Shown piece by piece: positions 44,529-53,311 of a stretch of 64,000 nt of DNA; position 1 is the stretch's first letter, and the number at the start of each line of letters is the position of its first letter. Position numbers and translations under genes: made by a program. The notes under the pieces are model-generated. The model did not search any database. It was not told where the DNA came from and worked only from the letters and a program-made list of their open reading frames with translations. The stretch is taken from contig CACDYZ010000001.1 of NCBI GenBank assembly GCA_902557145.1, positions 1 to 64,000 on the forward strand, read 5' to 3'. Origin of the DNA: an uncultured Alphaproteobacteria bacterium. Lineage in GTDB: Bacteria; Pseudomonadota; Alphaproteobacteria; HIMB59.

Positions 44529-45206
44529 CTAACCACCCAGTTGTTTTTTTATTTCTTTTAAATCTTCCCAAGCATCTTTTTTGAGATCTGGGTTGTTAAT
44601 AAGCAAAGATGGCTCATAGAGTACACGGCATTTTTTTGGGACTACGTCATTTGGGGTATTAAAGTCAAACCACTTACCTCGAAGAGACATTGAGGATAAA
44701 TCTGCAGCTAACAACATCTTAATACAATAATTTGACATAATTATTAAATATTTTGGATTAATCAATTCAATCAAACGATAATTTATCAATTGTAAAGTTG
44801 TAATCATTTTATGATCATTCTCAAACTCACCTATGCCTCTAGGTATATAAGAAGCTAAGCTTATTTGTTTCCTATCTAGTTTTATTGAGGAGAGCATTTT
44901 ATCAAATAACTCACCATTTTTGTTATCTATTATTTTTGTGTCTGAAATATCACATTTACCATAAAAGAATAAAATCTTGGAATTTTTATTCCCCTCTACT
45001 AGTTTAATTGATTTATCTATATTTAATTTTATTAATTCTTCCTTCAAAAAATCCTCAAGCTGGTTAATATTACTGGCCTTGCTCGGACTTGTTATATTAC
45101 TTGAAATTATTTTTTCAGTTTTATTTTCAACGAAATCTTTTTGTTTAAATTCTTCAAGATTCATCAATTCCAAAAGAATATTTTTTTGGTAGTCTAGCTG
45201 TTTCAT
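44529..45206 (-). CDS. Uracil-DNA glycosylase superfamily protein, degenerate
   Basis: This 225-residue protein resembles family 4 uracil-DNA glycosylases in its C-terminal two thirds: GELFDKMLSSI, the region around LRGKWFDF, and LLINNPDLKKDAWEDLKEI. Two key motifs differ. The usual GEAPG-type water-activating loop reads GKCDISDT, and the usual HP of motif 2 reads EPS. The four iron-sulfur cysteines of family 4 are not seen. It may lack glycosylase activity or do another job. The N-terminal 65 residues are low-complexity. Its start overlaps the divergent TPR gene start (CATG). Confidence 0.75.
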   Translation of the reverse strand: MKQLDYQKNILLELMNLEEFKQKDFVENKTEKIISSNITSPSKASNINQLEDFLKEELIKLNIDKSIKLVEGNKNSKILFFYGKCDISDTKIIDNKNGELFDKMLSSIKLDRKQISLASYIPRGIGEFENDHKMITTLQLINYRLIELINPKYLIIMSNYCIKMLLAADLSSMSLRGKWFDFNTPNDVVPKKCRVLYEPSLLINNPDLKKDAWEDLKEIKKQLGG

Positions 45207-46797
45207 GTTTAAAAAATTATCTATATTTTATTACAGTATATGTTTTTTGGGATTTATTGTATATGCATATGGGTCTCAATTAAAAAATACATTTGATAAT
45301 CAACTTCTAAGTTCTATATATGCCGAATACAATAATGATTATTTAACATGGGAGAAATTACCCAAGTACGAATTATCAAGTGACCAGTCCTCAGATCTAC
45401 TAAGTAAAATTATTATAGGCGATTACAAATTAAATAGTATGAATGAAAATAAAAAGGGATTTGTTTATGAAATTCTGCACTTTTTGAATAATTTGAGCGA
45501 AAATAATTGTTCAAATCTTCCAAATAAAAAACAAATTTACATTTTTGAGGAGTCTATTTTAAAAAGCATAAATTTTTGGATGTCATTTTGTAATAATAAA
45601 AATATTGAGAGTAATTTACAAAATTTAAATACTATTGATAGTAGATTTATAAATTTAATATACATAAACAAAATTTATTACTACCACTTAAGAAAAGATA
45701 TAAGCCGTTTAAGTAAGATAAATAAAGAATTAACTACCAACCTTGAATCCCTCTCTATTTTTAATTCAAAAGAAATAAATCTATTGAATAATACTTTTAG
45801 CTCTAATGACCTAAATTTTCCAATTACAAAATTTATTAAATCGTCGACTATGTTAAATAATTTATCTTTAGAATTAGATAAGGACTTTATAATTAAAGAT
45901 TATAAAGACGTTATATATCTTCAACTATTTCAAACTAGTACTTATTATTTTTATGCAGGTGAGTATAAAAGTGCTCTTGCATTATTATCTTATTTAATTC
46001 AAATTGACTCAAAAAATAAAGATTATTACAATTATAAAAAACTCTCATTCTTAGCTGAATTAAATCCTAATAAAGACATACTTGATTTAATAAAAAACTT
46101 TAATTCAAGTAATACTAATTTCAATTTTTTTAGAAACTACCTATTTATTTCATCTTCCATCAAATTAGATAGTAATTTGAGTGAATTAGTCTACTTCTTC
46201 AATAACATAAATCATGATAGTGACTGGACTCATTTGGATTTAGCATTCATTTTAGCAATGGAAATGTACCGTTCAAATGACGATCAGGCAGCTTTAGATT
46301 TTATCAATAACTGTTGTTTGAATATCTTAAAAAAATCAGATGATCCTATCCATTTATTTAAATATGGCATTTTGCTTGAGAGAAATCATGAAATTAAAAC
46401 TGCTGAAGATTTCATCCAAAGGAGTATTGATATCTCTGACAGTTCATATCCCTATGTGTTAAACTATCTTGCATATTTATGGGTTGAAAATGAAAGAAAA
46501 TTGGATCTTGCAGAGGATATGCTTCAAAAAGCAGTCAAAGACTCTGACTATAATAATGGAGCTATACTCGACAGCTTAGGTTGGCTTTATTATAAGAAAA
46601 ATGATCTAAATTTAGCTGAAAAATGGATTTATAACGCATATACGTTAGAGCCCTCAGAGCCAGAAATAATTGATCATTTGTCACAAATTTATTATCAACA
46701 AGGCAGATATAAAGAAGCTAAATTTCTTGATAACAAAATCTTATTATTTCACAAAGACTATTTTAAATTTGATGAAGTTTTAAATAGAAATGAATAA
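45205..46797 (+). CDS. Exported tetratricopeptide-repeat protein
   Basis: This 530-residue protein has an N-terminal signal or anchor helix (about residues 5-22), a long Asn/Ser-rich helical middle, and clear TPR units in the last 150 residues (AEDFIQRSIDISD, LDLAEDMLQKAVKDS, DLNLAEKWIYNAYTLEPSEPEIIDHLSQIYYQQGRYKEA in sequence order, given as segments). TPR proteins at this position, upstream of ispE, are common in alphaproteobacteria. It is probably periplasmic or membrane-anchored. Its partners are unknown. It overlaps ispE by 8 bp. Confidence 0.85.
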   Translation: MFKKLSIFYYSICFLGFIVYAYGSQLKNTFDNQLLSSIYAEYNNDYLTWEKLPKYELSSDQSSDLLSKIIIGDYKLNSMNENKKGFVYEILHFLNNLSENNCSNLPNKKQIYIFEESILKSINFWMSFCNNKNIESNLQNLNTIDSRFINLIYINKIYYYHLRKDISRLSKINKELTTNLESLSIFNSKEINLLNNTFSSNDLNFPITKFIKSSTMLNNLSLELDKDFIIKDYKDVIYLQLFQTSTYYFYAGEYKSALALLSYLIQIDSKNKDYYNYKKLSFLAELNPNKDILDLIKNFNSSNTNFNFFRNYLFISSSIKLDSNLSELVYFFNNINHDSDWTHLDLAFILAMEMYRSNDDQAALDFINNCCLNILKKSDDPIHLFKYGILLERNHEIKTAEDFIQRSIDISDSSYPYVLNYLAYLWVENERKLDLAEDMLQKAVKDSDYNNGAILDSLGWLYYKKNDLNLAEKWIYNAYTLEPSEPEIIDHLSQIYYQQGRYKEAKFLDNKILLFHKDYFKFDEVLNRNE

Positions 46798-47608
46798 AAC
46801 TAAACTAATTAGCCCTGCCAAGATAAATTTTGATTTAAAAATAAAATATTATGATGAAAATTATGAAAAACATAAAATTTCTTCAAAGGTTGTATTATTA
46901 AAAATAAAAGATTTAATTTTTGTTTCAGATCATTCAAAATTACAGATTACTTATCATGATCATCATAATAAAATAATAAATTTAAAAAATGATATAATAA
47001 AAAAAACAATTACATTTTTCGATCGAAGATATAAAACTAGAACTAAATTAAAATTTTTGGTTCATAAAAATATACCTACCGGATATGGTCTAGGAGGAGG
47101 GTCTTCTAATGCTGCCTCAATTTTAAAGTTTCTGTATAAATATCATCAAATTAAATCAAATAATTTTAAAAAAGATGCCCCATTAATTGGATCAGATGTA
47201 CTTTTATTTATTGATAAATATCCAAAAATTATTGATGGATTAAATAAATTTAATTATTCCAAAGCTAAAATTAATTCATGGAAGAAAATTTTTATAATTT
47301 TACCCTTAAAAAAAAATTTAACTAAAAATATTTATAACCACTTTAAAAATTATAATTCACAAATAAATAGTAAGTATAATTCTCAAAATAATTTAACTAG
47401 GTCCTCAATGATTTTAAATCAAGAATTTAAGGAGATATTTATGTATCTTTCATCTTTTAGGAGAGATTTTCTAAAATTTGGTATGAGTGGTAGCGGGTCT
47501 TCTATTTTTCTATCTTTTAAGGAAATTTCGAAAGAAAGGCAAATTTTGAGGAATATCAATAAATTTTACCCTCTAGTTAGAATTGAAAAATCTCTTTATT
47601 TCGGATAA
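46790..47608 (+). CDS. ispE: 4-diphosphocytidyl-2-C-methyl-D-erythritol kinase
   Basis: IspE phosphorylates CDP-methylerythritol in the MEP isoprenoid pathway. It is a GHMP kinase of 272 residues. The SPAKINFDLKI start, ATP-binding PTGYGLGGGSSNAAS near residue 96, and the C-terminal FGMSGSGSSIFL near residue 231 are all present. Isoprenoids made here feed UbiA and CtaB, both encoded in the window. tRNA-Gln follows after 16 bp and may be cotranscribed. Confidence 0.95.
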   Translation: MNKTKLISPAKINFDLKIKYYDENYEKHKISSKVVLLKIKDLIFVSDHSKLQITYHDHHNKIINLKNDIIKKTITFFDRRYKTRTKLKFLVHKNIPTGYGLGGGSSNAASILKFLYKYHQIKSNNFKKDAPLIGSDVLLFIDKYPKIIDGLNKFNYSKAKINSWKKIFIILPLKKNLTKNIYNHFKNYNSQINSKYNSQNNLTRSSMILNQEFKEIFMYLSSFRRDFLKFGMSGSGSSIFLSFKEISKERQILRNINKFYPLVRIEKSLYFG

Positions 47609-47624
47609 GTTCATTAATTCCTGA

Positions 47625-47699
47625 TGGGGCGTAGCCAAGCGGTAAGGCACCGGTTTTTGGTATCGGCATGCGTAGGTTCGAATCCTACCGCCCCAGCCA
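47625..47699 (+). tRNA. tRNA-Gln (anticodon TTG)
   Basis: This is a 75-nt tRNA. Acceptor TGGGGCG pairs with CGCCCCA, with D-arm TAGCCAAGCGGTAAGGCA, anticodon stem CCGGT/ATCGG around loop TTTTGGT (anticodon TTG), and T-arm GTAGGTTCGAATCCTAC. The 3' CCA is encoded. It lies between ispE and the ABC-F gene. Confidence 0.96.
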
Positions 47700-47724
47700 T
47701 TTCTGAGCTATATATTAAAATAAT

Positions 47725-49542
47725 ATGAATCAACTTATATTTTCACTGAAAGAGGGATCAATCAGTTACCATAAAAATGAAATTTTTAAGGAACTAGATT
47801 TAAATATTCATAGAAAAGATTTTATTGCTCTTGTTGGTAAAAATGGGGCAGGGAAATCTACTTTAATGAATGTCATATCTGGTCAACATGAGATTGACTT
47901 AGGTGAAATATGGAGCATTGACAACATTGCAGTTAATTACTTTAACCAAAATTATAAATTACAAAATGAAAATAATACCGTAGAAAAAGAGATTTTATCA
48001 GCGATTACTAATCAAGATGATATTTACGAAATAGACATCTTCTGTAATAAATTAAGTGTAGATAAAAATAGTTTAATTAAAAATTTATCTGGAGGTCAAA
48101 AAAGAAGAGTAGGTCTAATCAAAACATTAATAAGACCATCTGACCTTTTGCTCTTGGACGAACCAACCAATCACCTAGACCTAGATACAATAGTATGGCT
48201 AGAAAATTATTTGAAAAAACTAGATAGTGCTATTTTATGTGTAAGTCATGATCGACAATTTCTTAAAAATTTTACTAATAAAATATTATGGATAGACCGA
48301 TCCAGAGTGAAAGTAAATAACAGCGGATACATTGATTTTGAAAACTGGTCTAATACTTTGTTATCACAAGAAGAAAGAGAATTACAGAATAGAAAGCAAT
48401 TTGTTAACCTAGAGGTTAATTGGGCTAACAAAGGAGTAAAAGCAAGAGTAAAACGAAACACTAGAAGGTTAGAGCAAGCAAAAGAGCTCAAGGACAATTT
48501 AGATAAAGATATAAGTGAATTTAAAAAAGCAACAAGAAAAATAGAAATTAACCAAATATATGAAAATTCAAAGAATTTTAAACATGTTGCTGAATTTCAT
48601 AATGCCGAATTTTATTTTGGCACTGAAGATAAAAACTTAATTTTAAAAAATTTTAGTTTGAAAATCAGCAAAAAGGACAGAATAGGACTTTTAGGAAGTA
48701 ATGGCTCAGGTAAATCAACATTTTTAAAAATCTTACTTAATGAGCTCCATTTAAAATCAGGGACTTTAAAACTTAGAAAAGAGTTGGAATTTTCATATTT
48801 TGACCAGTTAAGAAATGATTTAAAAGACAATCTTCCAATAAAAAAAATATTAGTACCCTCTGGTGGGGATTATCTTAAAACACAAGGCAAGGAAAGACAT
48901 GTATGTAGTTACTTGAAGGATTTTCATTTCGATCCATCTAAAGCAAATGATCCTGTTGGTAGTTTATCTGGAGGAATGAAAAATCGATTACTCTTATCGA
49001 AGGTTTTATCAAATCCTAAAAGTGGTCTAATATTAGATGAACCAACAAATGATCTTGATATAGATACTTTAGATTTAGTAGAGTCAATATTATCAGGCTA
49101 CAATGGAACTTTAGTGGTCGTATCTCATAATAGGGATTTTTTAGATAAATTAGTGAATAAAATATTATTTTTTAAGGGAAATGGAGAGGTTGTTTTATTT
49201 AATGGAGGCTATCATGATTTTCTTAACAATAAAGATCTTCTAATAAATGATAGCGATGACTCTTTAAAAATTGATCATAAAGCTGAAAAATATAAAAAAC
49301 ATTCATCAAAAGTTACTAAGAAGAAATTAACTTTTAAACTACAATATGAGCTTAATAATTTACCCAAACAAATAGATCTCTTAAAAGAACAAATAGATCA
49401 TTTTGAAAAAATTTTAGAGGCACCAGATCTATATAAAAAAGATTATGATTTATTTATAACTTCTAGTGAAAAATTAGGATCTCTTCAATTAGAATTAGAT
49501 ACTAAAGAACAAAGATGGTTAGAGCTGATGGAACTTACTTAA
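47725..49542 (+). CDS. uup: ABC-F family ATPase (Uup-like)
   Basis: This soluble ABC-F protein has two ATPase domains. The first has Walker A GKNGAGKST near residue 38, signature LSGGQKRR, and LLLDEPTNHLD. The second has GSNGSGKST near 329, LSGGMKNR and LILDEPTNDLD. The linker between them and a C-terminal coiled coil of about 80 residues are as in Uup. ABC-F proteins act on ribosomes or, for Uup, affect transposon excision and replication intermediates. The length of 605 residues is typical. Confidence 0.92.
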   Translation: MNQLIFSLKEGSISYHKNEIFKELDLNIHRKDFIALVGKNGAGKSTLMNVISGQHEIDLGEIWSIDNIAVNYFNQNYKLQNENNTVEKEILSAITNQDDIYEIDIFCNKLSVDKNSLIKNLSGGQKRRVGLIKTLIRPSDLLLLDEPTNHLDLDTIVWLENYLKKLDSAILCVSHDRQFLKNFTNKILWIDRSRVKVNNSGYIDFENWSNTLLSQEERELQNRKQFVNLEVNWANKGVKARVKRNTRRLEQAKELKDNLDKDISEFKKATRKIEINQIYENSKNFKHVAEFHNAEFYFGTEDKNLILKNFSLKISKKDRIGLLGSNGSGKSTFLKILLNELHLKSGTLKLRKELEFSYFDQLRNDLKDNLPIKKILVPSGGDYLKTQGKERHVCSYLKDFHFDPSKANDPVGSLSGGMKNRLLLSKVLSNPKSGLILDEPTNDLDIDTLDLVESILSGYNGTLVVVSHNRDFLDKLVNKILFFKGNGEVVLFNGGYHDFLNNKDLLINDSDDSLKIDHKAEKYKKHSSKVTKKKLTFKLQYELNNLPKQIDLLKEQIDHFEKILEAPDLYKKDYDLFITSSEKLGSLQLELDTKEQRWLELMELT

Positions 49543-49546
49543 ATAC

Positions 49547-50272
49547 ATGAATTTAAAAAACAAAGTTAAAGAACTCATAAACATTTCTTTTTTAAACGAA
49601 ATTTGTAATGTTCTCCCATATGAAGACAAAGATATTTATCTTATTGGAGGTGCTACTAGATCCATACTTTCTGATAAATATGAAAATAAAGATATTGATT
49701 TGGTCATACCAGATTTAGACAGTTTTACAGTTGATAAAATTTTAGATAAATACGATAATGCAAAATATTACCCAGGATATAAAAGTATATCCTTGGTATT
49801 TAATGATTTTGAATATCAAATAAATTCATTCAGAAAAGATATAGCCCCATCTGGAAGACACTCTAAAGTAGCTAAAGCTTCTAGCATCAAAGAAGACTCC
49901 CTTAGAAGAGATTTTACCTTCAACAGTGTATATATAAATTTAAAAGGAGATGTTTATGATTTTTATTTGGGCATAGAACATTATCAAAATAGCTATTTAA
50001 AATTTATTTTTGATCCGATAGTTCAAATTCAAAAAGATTATTTAAGGGCAATACGATATATAAGATTTTTATCATTATTTGAAAATACAAAAACATTTCC
50101 TGCTGATATGGAGGCAATAACTATTCTCTCTAAAAATATTACAGATTTTGTGAAAGAGAAAAAGATAACTCAAGAGTTAAACAAAATCCAAAAGATGCCA
50201 TTTCCTGAAAATACTATTTCCTTTTTAAAAAAAAATAATGAGCTAAATTATCTTATAGATTTCTTAAACTAA
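49547..50272 (+). CDS. CCA tRNA nucleotidyltransferase / poly(A) polymerase family, short
   Basis: This class II nucleotidyltransferase head carries IGGATRSIL near residue 34, the metal motif NKDIDLVIPD near 50, DSLRRDFTFNS near residue 118, and DYLRAIRYIRF near 163. At 241 residues it lacks most of the helical body seen in CCA-adding enzymes (about 380-410). Nothing continues past the stop: trmL occupies the other strand directly. It may be a minimal enzyme for CCA repair, as both tRNA genes here encode CCA. The exact activity, CCA or poly(A), cannot be read. Confidence 0.8.
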   Translation: MNLKNKVKELINISFLNEICNVLPYEDKDIYLIGGATRSILSDKYENKDIDLVIPDLDSFTVDKILDKYDNAKYYPGYKSISLVFNDFEYQINSFRKDIAPSGRHSKVAKASSIKEDSLRRDFTFNSVYINLKGDVYDFYLGIEHYQNSYLKFIFDPIVQIQKDYLRAIRYIRFLSLFENTKTFPADMEAITILSKNITDFVKEKKITQELNKIQKMPFPENTISFLKKNNELNYLIDFLN

Positions 50273-50724
50273 AAATTACCTTTAATCTTTGAAACGATGA
50301 TTGCAACGGAGGTTGCTAAATTTAATGATCTTGTTTTACTGCTCATCGGTATTGTAATTTTTTCATCAACTATATTATGAATTGTATCCGGAACTCCTGC
50401 TGTTTCTTTACCAAATAAAACGATATCATTTTCCTTGAATTTAAAATCATAGAGATTGTTGTTAGTTTTAGTAGTAGCTAGAATAACTCTCTTATTATTT
50501 TTTTCGCAATAAGAGTAAAAATTGTCCCAATTTTCATGATTTAAAATTTTGCAATGATCTATGTAATCCATTACAGCACCTTTAAATCTTTTGTCTGACA
50601 TTGAAAAAGGAAGAGGCTTCACAATGTGTATAGGAAATTCTAAACAAGCTGCTGTTCTGATAATTACGCCAAGATTTTGAGGCATATCAGGCTGATAGAG
50701 ACATATTGCAAATTTATGCGTCAT
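50269..50724 (-). CDS. trmL: tRNA (cytidine/uridine-34 2'-O)-methyltransferase
   Basis: TrmL methylates the wobble ribose of tRNA-Leu isoacceptors. It is a SPOUT-class enzyme of 151 residues. The N-terminal LYQPDMPQNLGVIIRTAACLE, the knot segment LFGKETAGVPD near residue 101, and the C-terminal RSLNLATSVAI near 135 identify the family. The tRNA-Leu(CAA) in this window would be a plausible substrate, as CAA is a known TrmL target in E. coli. The stop overlaps the nucleotidyltransferase stop (CTAA). Confidence 0.95.
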   Translation of the reverse strand: MTHKFAICLYQPDMPQNLGVIIRTAACLEFPIHIVKPLPFSMSDKRFKGAVMDYIDHCKILNHENWDNFYSYCEKNNKRVILATTKTNNNLYDFKFKENDIVLFGKETAGVPDTIHNIVDEKITIPMSSKTRSLNLATSVAIIVSKIKGNF

Positions 50725-50757
50725 GATGACTACTACTTATGCTACATCTTACTAATA

Positions 50758-50773
50758 AAATCTATAAAGATTT
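50758..50773 (+). promoter_or_regulatory. Short inverted repeat before petA
   Basis: AAATCT-ATAA-AGATTT (6-bp arms, 4-nt loop) ends 8 bp before the petA ATG. It could be a small hairpin in the leader or a protein site near the bc1 promoter. AT-rich arms make chance a real alternative. Confidence 0.25.
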
Positions 50774-50781
50774 AAAATCAA

Positions 50782-51306
50782 ATGTCAGACAGTAGAAAAC
50801 CAAGAAGAGATTTTATAAAATTATCTGCAATGACTCTGGGAGGGGTCGGAGCTGCTAGTTTGCTAATACCTTTCATATCTAGCATGAATCCAGGAAAAGA
50901 TACTCTTGCCTTAGCATCGACAGAGATAGATTTATCCCCTCTTGAAGAAGGTCAAAGTTTGACAGTAATATGGAGAGGCAAACCAGTTTTTATAAAGCAT
51001 AGAACTAAAAGTGAAATTGATATAGCAAAAAACACATCTCTAGATGAACTTCCGGACGCTGAAGAGGACTCTGCAAGAGTTCAAAAAGATAATTGGTTAG
51101 TTGTTCTTGGAGTTTGCACTCATTTAGGTTGCGTTCCTCTCGGTCAAAAAGCTTCAGATACAAAAGGAGATTACGGTGGGTGGTTCTGCCCATGTCATGG
51201 TTCTCATTATGATACTTCTGGAAGAATCCGTAAGGGACCTGCACCAACTAATTTGCCTGTTCCCCCGTATGTATTTTTAACAGATAATAGAATAAAGATT
51301 GGATAA
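50782..51306 (+). CDS. petA: Ubiquinol-cytochrome c reductase iron-sulfur (Rieske) subunit
   Basis: The Rieske subunit carries the 2Fe-2S cluster that takes electrons from ubiquinol at the bc1 Qo site. The N-terminus has a twin-arginine signal/anchor ([21 protein letters not shown]). Cluster ligands are CTHLGC near residue 113 and CPCHGSHYD near 133. At 174 residues it is normal. It starts 57 bp from divergent trmL and heads the petABC operon. Confidence 0.98.
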   Translation: MSDSRKPRRDFIKLSAMTLGGVGAASLLIPFISSMNPGKDTLALASTEIDLSPLEEGQSLTVIWRGKPVFIKHRTKSEIDIAKNTSLDELPDAEEDSARVQKDNWLVVLGVCTHLGCVPLGQKASDTKGDYGGWFCPCHGSHYDTSGRIRKGPAPTNLPVPPYVFLTDNRIKIG

Positions 51307-51311
51307 AATTA

Positions 51312-52556
51312 ATGAGCTCAGATCAATTACAAGGATATAAAAAAACATTAAACTCTCCCTATACTGGTATAAAGGGTTGGATTGACTCTAGGCTCCCACT
51401 GATAAGAATGATGGAAGCTGAATATCTAAAATTTCCAGTTCCAAAATCATTAAATTATTTTTGGTCTTTTGGTGGTATTGCTATGTTTTGTTTAATTGGT
51501 TTAATTTTAACAGGTATATTTTTAGGATTTCATTATAAGCCCTCAGCTGAAGACGCTTTTGACTCTGTAGAAAGGATCATGAGAGATGTCAGTTTTGGTT
51601 GGTTAATAAGATACCTTCATGCCAACTTAGTTTCATTTTTCTTTATAGCTACTTTTATTCATATCTTTAGAGCCTTATATTTTGGGTCATACAAAGCCCC
51701 TCGTGAGTTAGTATATATTTTCGGTTTGACGATGTTCATGTTAATGATGGCAACTGCTTTTTTAGGATACACACTTCCATGGGGTCAGATGTCATACTGG
51801 GGAGCTACTGTTATAACAAATCTTTTCTCAGCTATCCCTGTTGTGGGTGATGCAATATTACAGCTACTTCTTGGTGATTTTACCGTTGGGGACTCAGCTG
51901 TTAACCGATTTTATGTATTGCACTGGTTGTTAGCTTTTGCGATCGTAGGTTTAGTTGTATTTCATGTTATTACACTCCACATGACAGGTTCAAATAATCC
52001 AACTGGTTCAGAACCTCAAAGCTGGGATGAAACAGTTAGCTTTCATCCTTACGTAACAATAAAAGATTTAAATGCTGCTCTATTTTTCTTTATTATTATG
52101 GCTTTCATTTTATTTTATTATCCAAATATTTTAGGACATTCAGATAATTATATTAAAGCGAATCCCATGATAACTCCTGCACATATTGTGCCTGAATGGT
52201 ATTTCTTACCCTTTTACGCTATTCTGAGAGCCATTCCTGATAAGCTTGGCGGGGTAATAGCGATGTTTAGTTCTATTCTTGCACTAGGATTACTTCCTTG
52301 GCTTGACACATCAAAAGTTAGATCATGTTTGTTTAGACCTATTTGGAGATATTGTGTTCTTTTATTTGCTGTAAACTTTTTGGTCTTAATGTATGTAGGA
52401 GGTAAACCTGCTGAAGATATTTATGTGCTTATCTCCAGGATTGGAACCGCATATTGGTTTTTATTTATTTTTGTATTGGCTCCACTTGTAGGATTTCTTG
52501 AAACCCCTAGACAACCACTTACCATTACAAATTACTTGCAAAGCAAAAAAGCTTAA
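51312..52556 (+). CDS. petB: Cytochrome b of the bc1 complex
   Basis: Cytochrome b holds hemes bL and bH and both quinone sites. The 414-residue protein has eight or so transmembrane helices, heme-binding histidines in LHANLVSFFF and VFHVITLHMTGS, the conserved Qo segment TPAHIVPEWYFLPFYA (PEWY), and LPWGQMSYWGATV. It lies 5 bp after petA and 2 bp before petC. The length matches bacterial cytochrome b. Confidence 0.99.
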   Translation: MSSDQLQGYKKTLNSPYTGIKGWIDSRLPLIRMMEAEYLKFPVPKSLNYFWSFGGIAMFCLIGLILTGIFLGFHYKPSAEDAFDSVERIMRDVSFGWLIRYLHANLVSFFFIATFIHIFRALYFGSYKAPRELVYIFGLTMFMLMMATAFLGYTLPWGQMSYWGATVITNLFSAIPVVGDAILQLLLGDFTVGDSAVNRFYVLHWLLAFAIVGLVVFHVITLHMTGSNNPTGSEPQSWDETVSFHPYVTIKDLNAALFFFIIMAFILFYYPNILGHSDNYIKANPMITPAHIVPEWYFLPFYAILRAIPDKLGGVIAMFSSILALGLLPWLDTSKVRSCLFRPIWRYCVLLFAVNFLVLMYVGGKPAEDIYVLISRIGTAYWFLFIFVLAPLVGFLETPRQPLTITNYLQSKKA

Positions 52557-52558
52557 AT

Positions 52559-53311
52559 ATGAGAAAAGCTCTCCTGGCCTTTTTTTTACTTTTCAGTTTT
52601 AACTCCTATGGCGCAGGTGCAAAAATTGACATTCCAAAATATGACTGGTCTTGGAAAGGGTTTTTTGGAACATATGATCGCGCCTCAGCTCAACGCGGCT
52701 TAAAAGTATACAGAGAGGTTTGTGCAGGGTGCCATTCTATGAATTATCTTGCTTACAGAAATCTAGGAGATCTTGGTTTTAGTGAAGATCACATTAAGGC
52801 AATAGCTGCAGAGCATTTAATTTTGGACGGACCCGATGATGAAGGTGAAATGTTTGAAAGAGATGGAATCCCATCAGATCAATTTGCAAATCCCTATCCA
52901 AATGTTAAAGCTGCTCGGGCTGCAAACAACGGTGCTTATCCTCCAGATTTATCTTTAATAGTCAAAGCTAGACCAAAAGGTGCAGATTATGTTAAAGCAT
53001 TATTGCTTGGTTACGTCGATCCACCAGAAGATATAAAAGTACCCAAAGGCCAACATTATAACAAGTATATGGCAGGTAATTTAATTGCGATGACATCACC
53101 ATTGTCTGATGGTTTAGTTGATTATGATGATGGCACCGAAAGTTCTATGGACCAAATGACAACTGATGTTACAACTTTTTTAGCTTGGGCTGCAGAGCCA
53201 AGTTTAGAGGATAGAAAAAGAATGGGTTTAAAGGTTATTCTGTTTTTAATAGTTTTATTTGTACTTGCTTATATTTCAAAGCAACAGATTTGGAAAGATA
53301 TCAAACATTAA
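52559..53311 (+). CDS. petC: Cytochrome c1 of the bc1 complex
   Basis: Cytochrome c1 passes electrons from the Rieske protein to cytochrome c. The 250-residue protein has a signal peptide (cleaved near SYGAGA), the heme motif CAGCHS near residue 55, the axial-methionine region NLIAMTSPLSDGLVDYDDG near 180, and a C-terminal membrane anchor (about 223-243). The 3' end overlaps the convergent ychF gene by 11 bp with no terminator space. Confidence 0.98.
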   Translation: MRKALLAFFLLFSFNSYGAGAKIDIPKYDWSWKGFFGTYDRASAQRGLKVYREVCAGCHSMNYLAYRNLGDLGFSEDHIKAIAAEHLILDGPDDEGEMFERDGIPSDQFANPYPNVKAARAANNGAYPPDLSLIVKARPKGADYVKALLLGYVDPPEDIKVPKGQHYNKYMAGNLIAMTSPLSDGLVDYDDGTESSMDQMTTDVTTFLAWAAEPSLEDRKRMGLKVILFLIVLFVLAYISKQQIWKDIKH

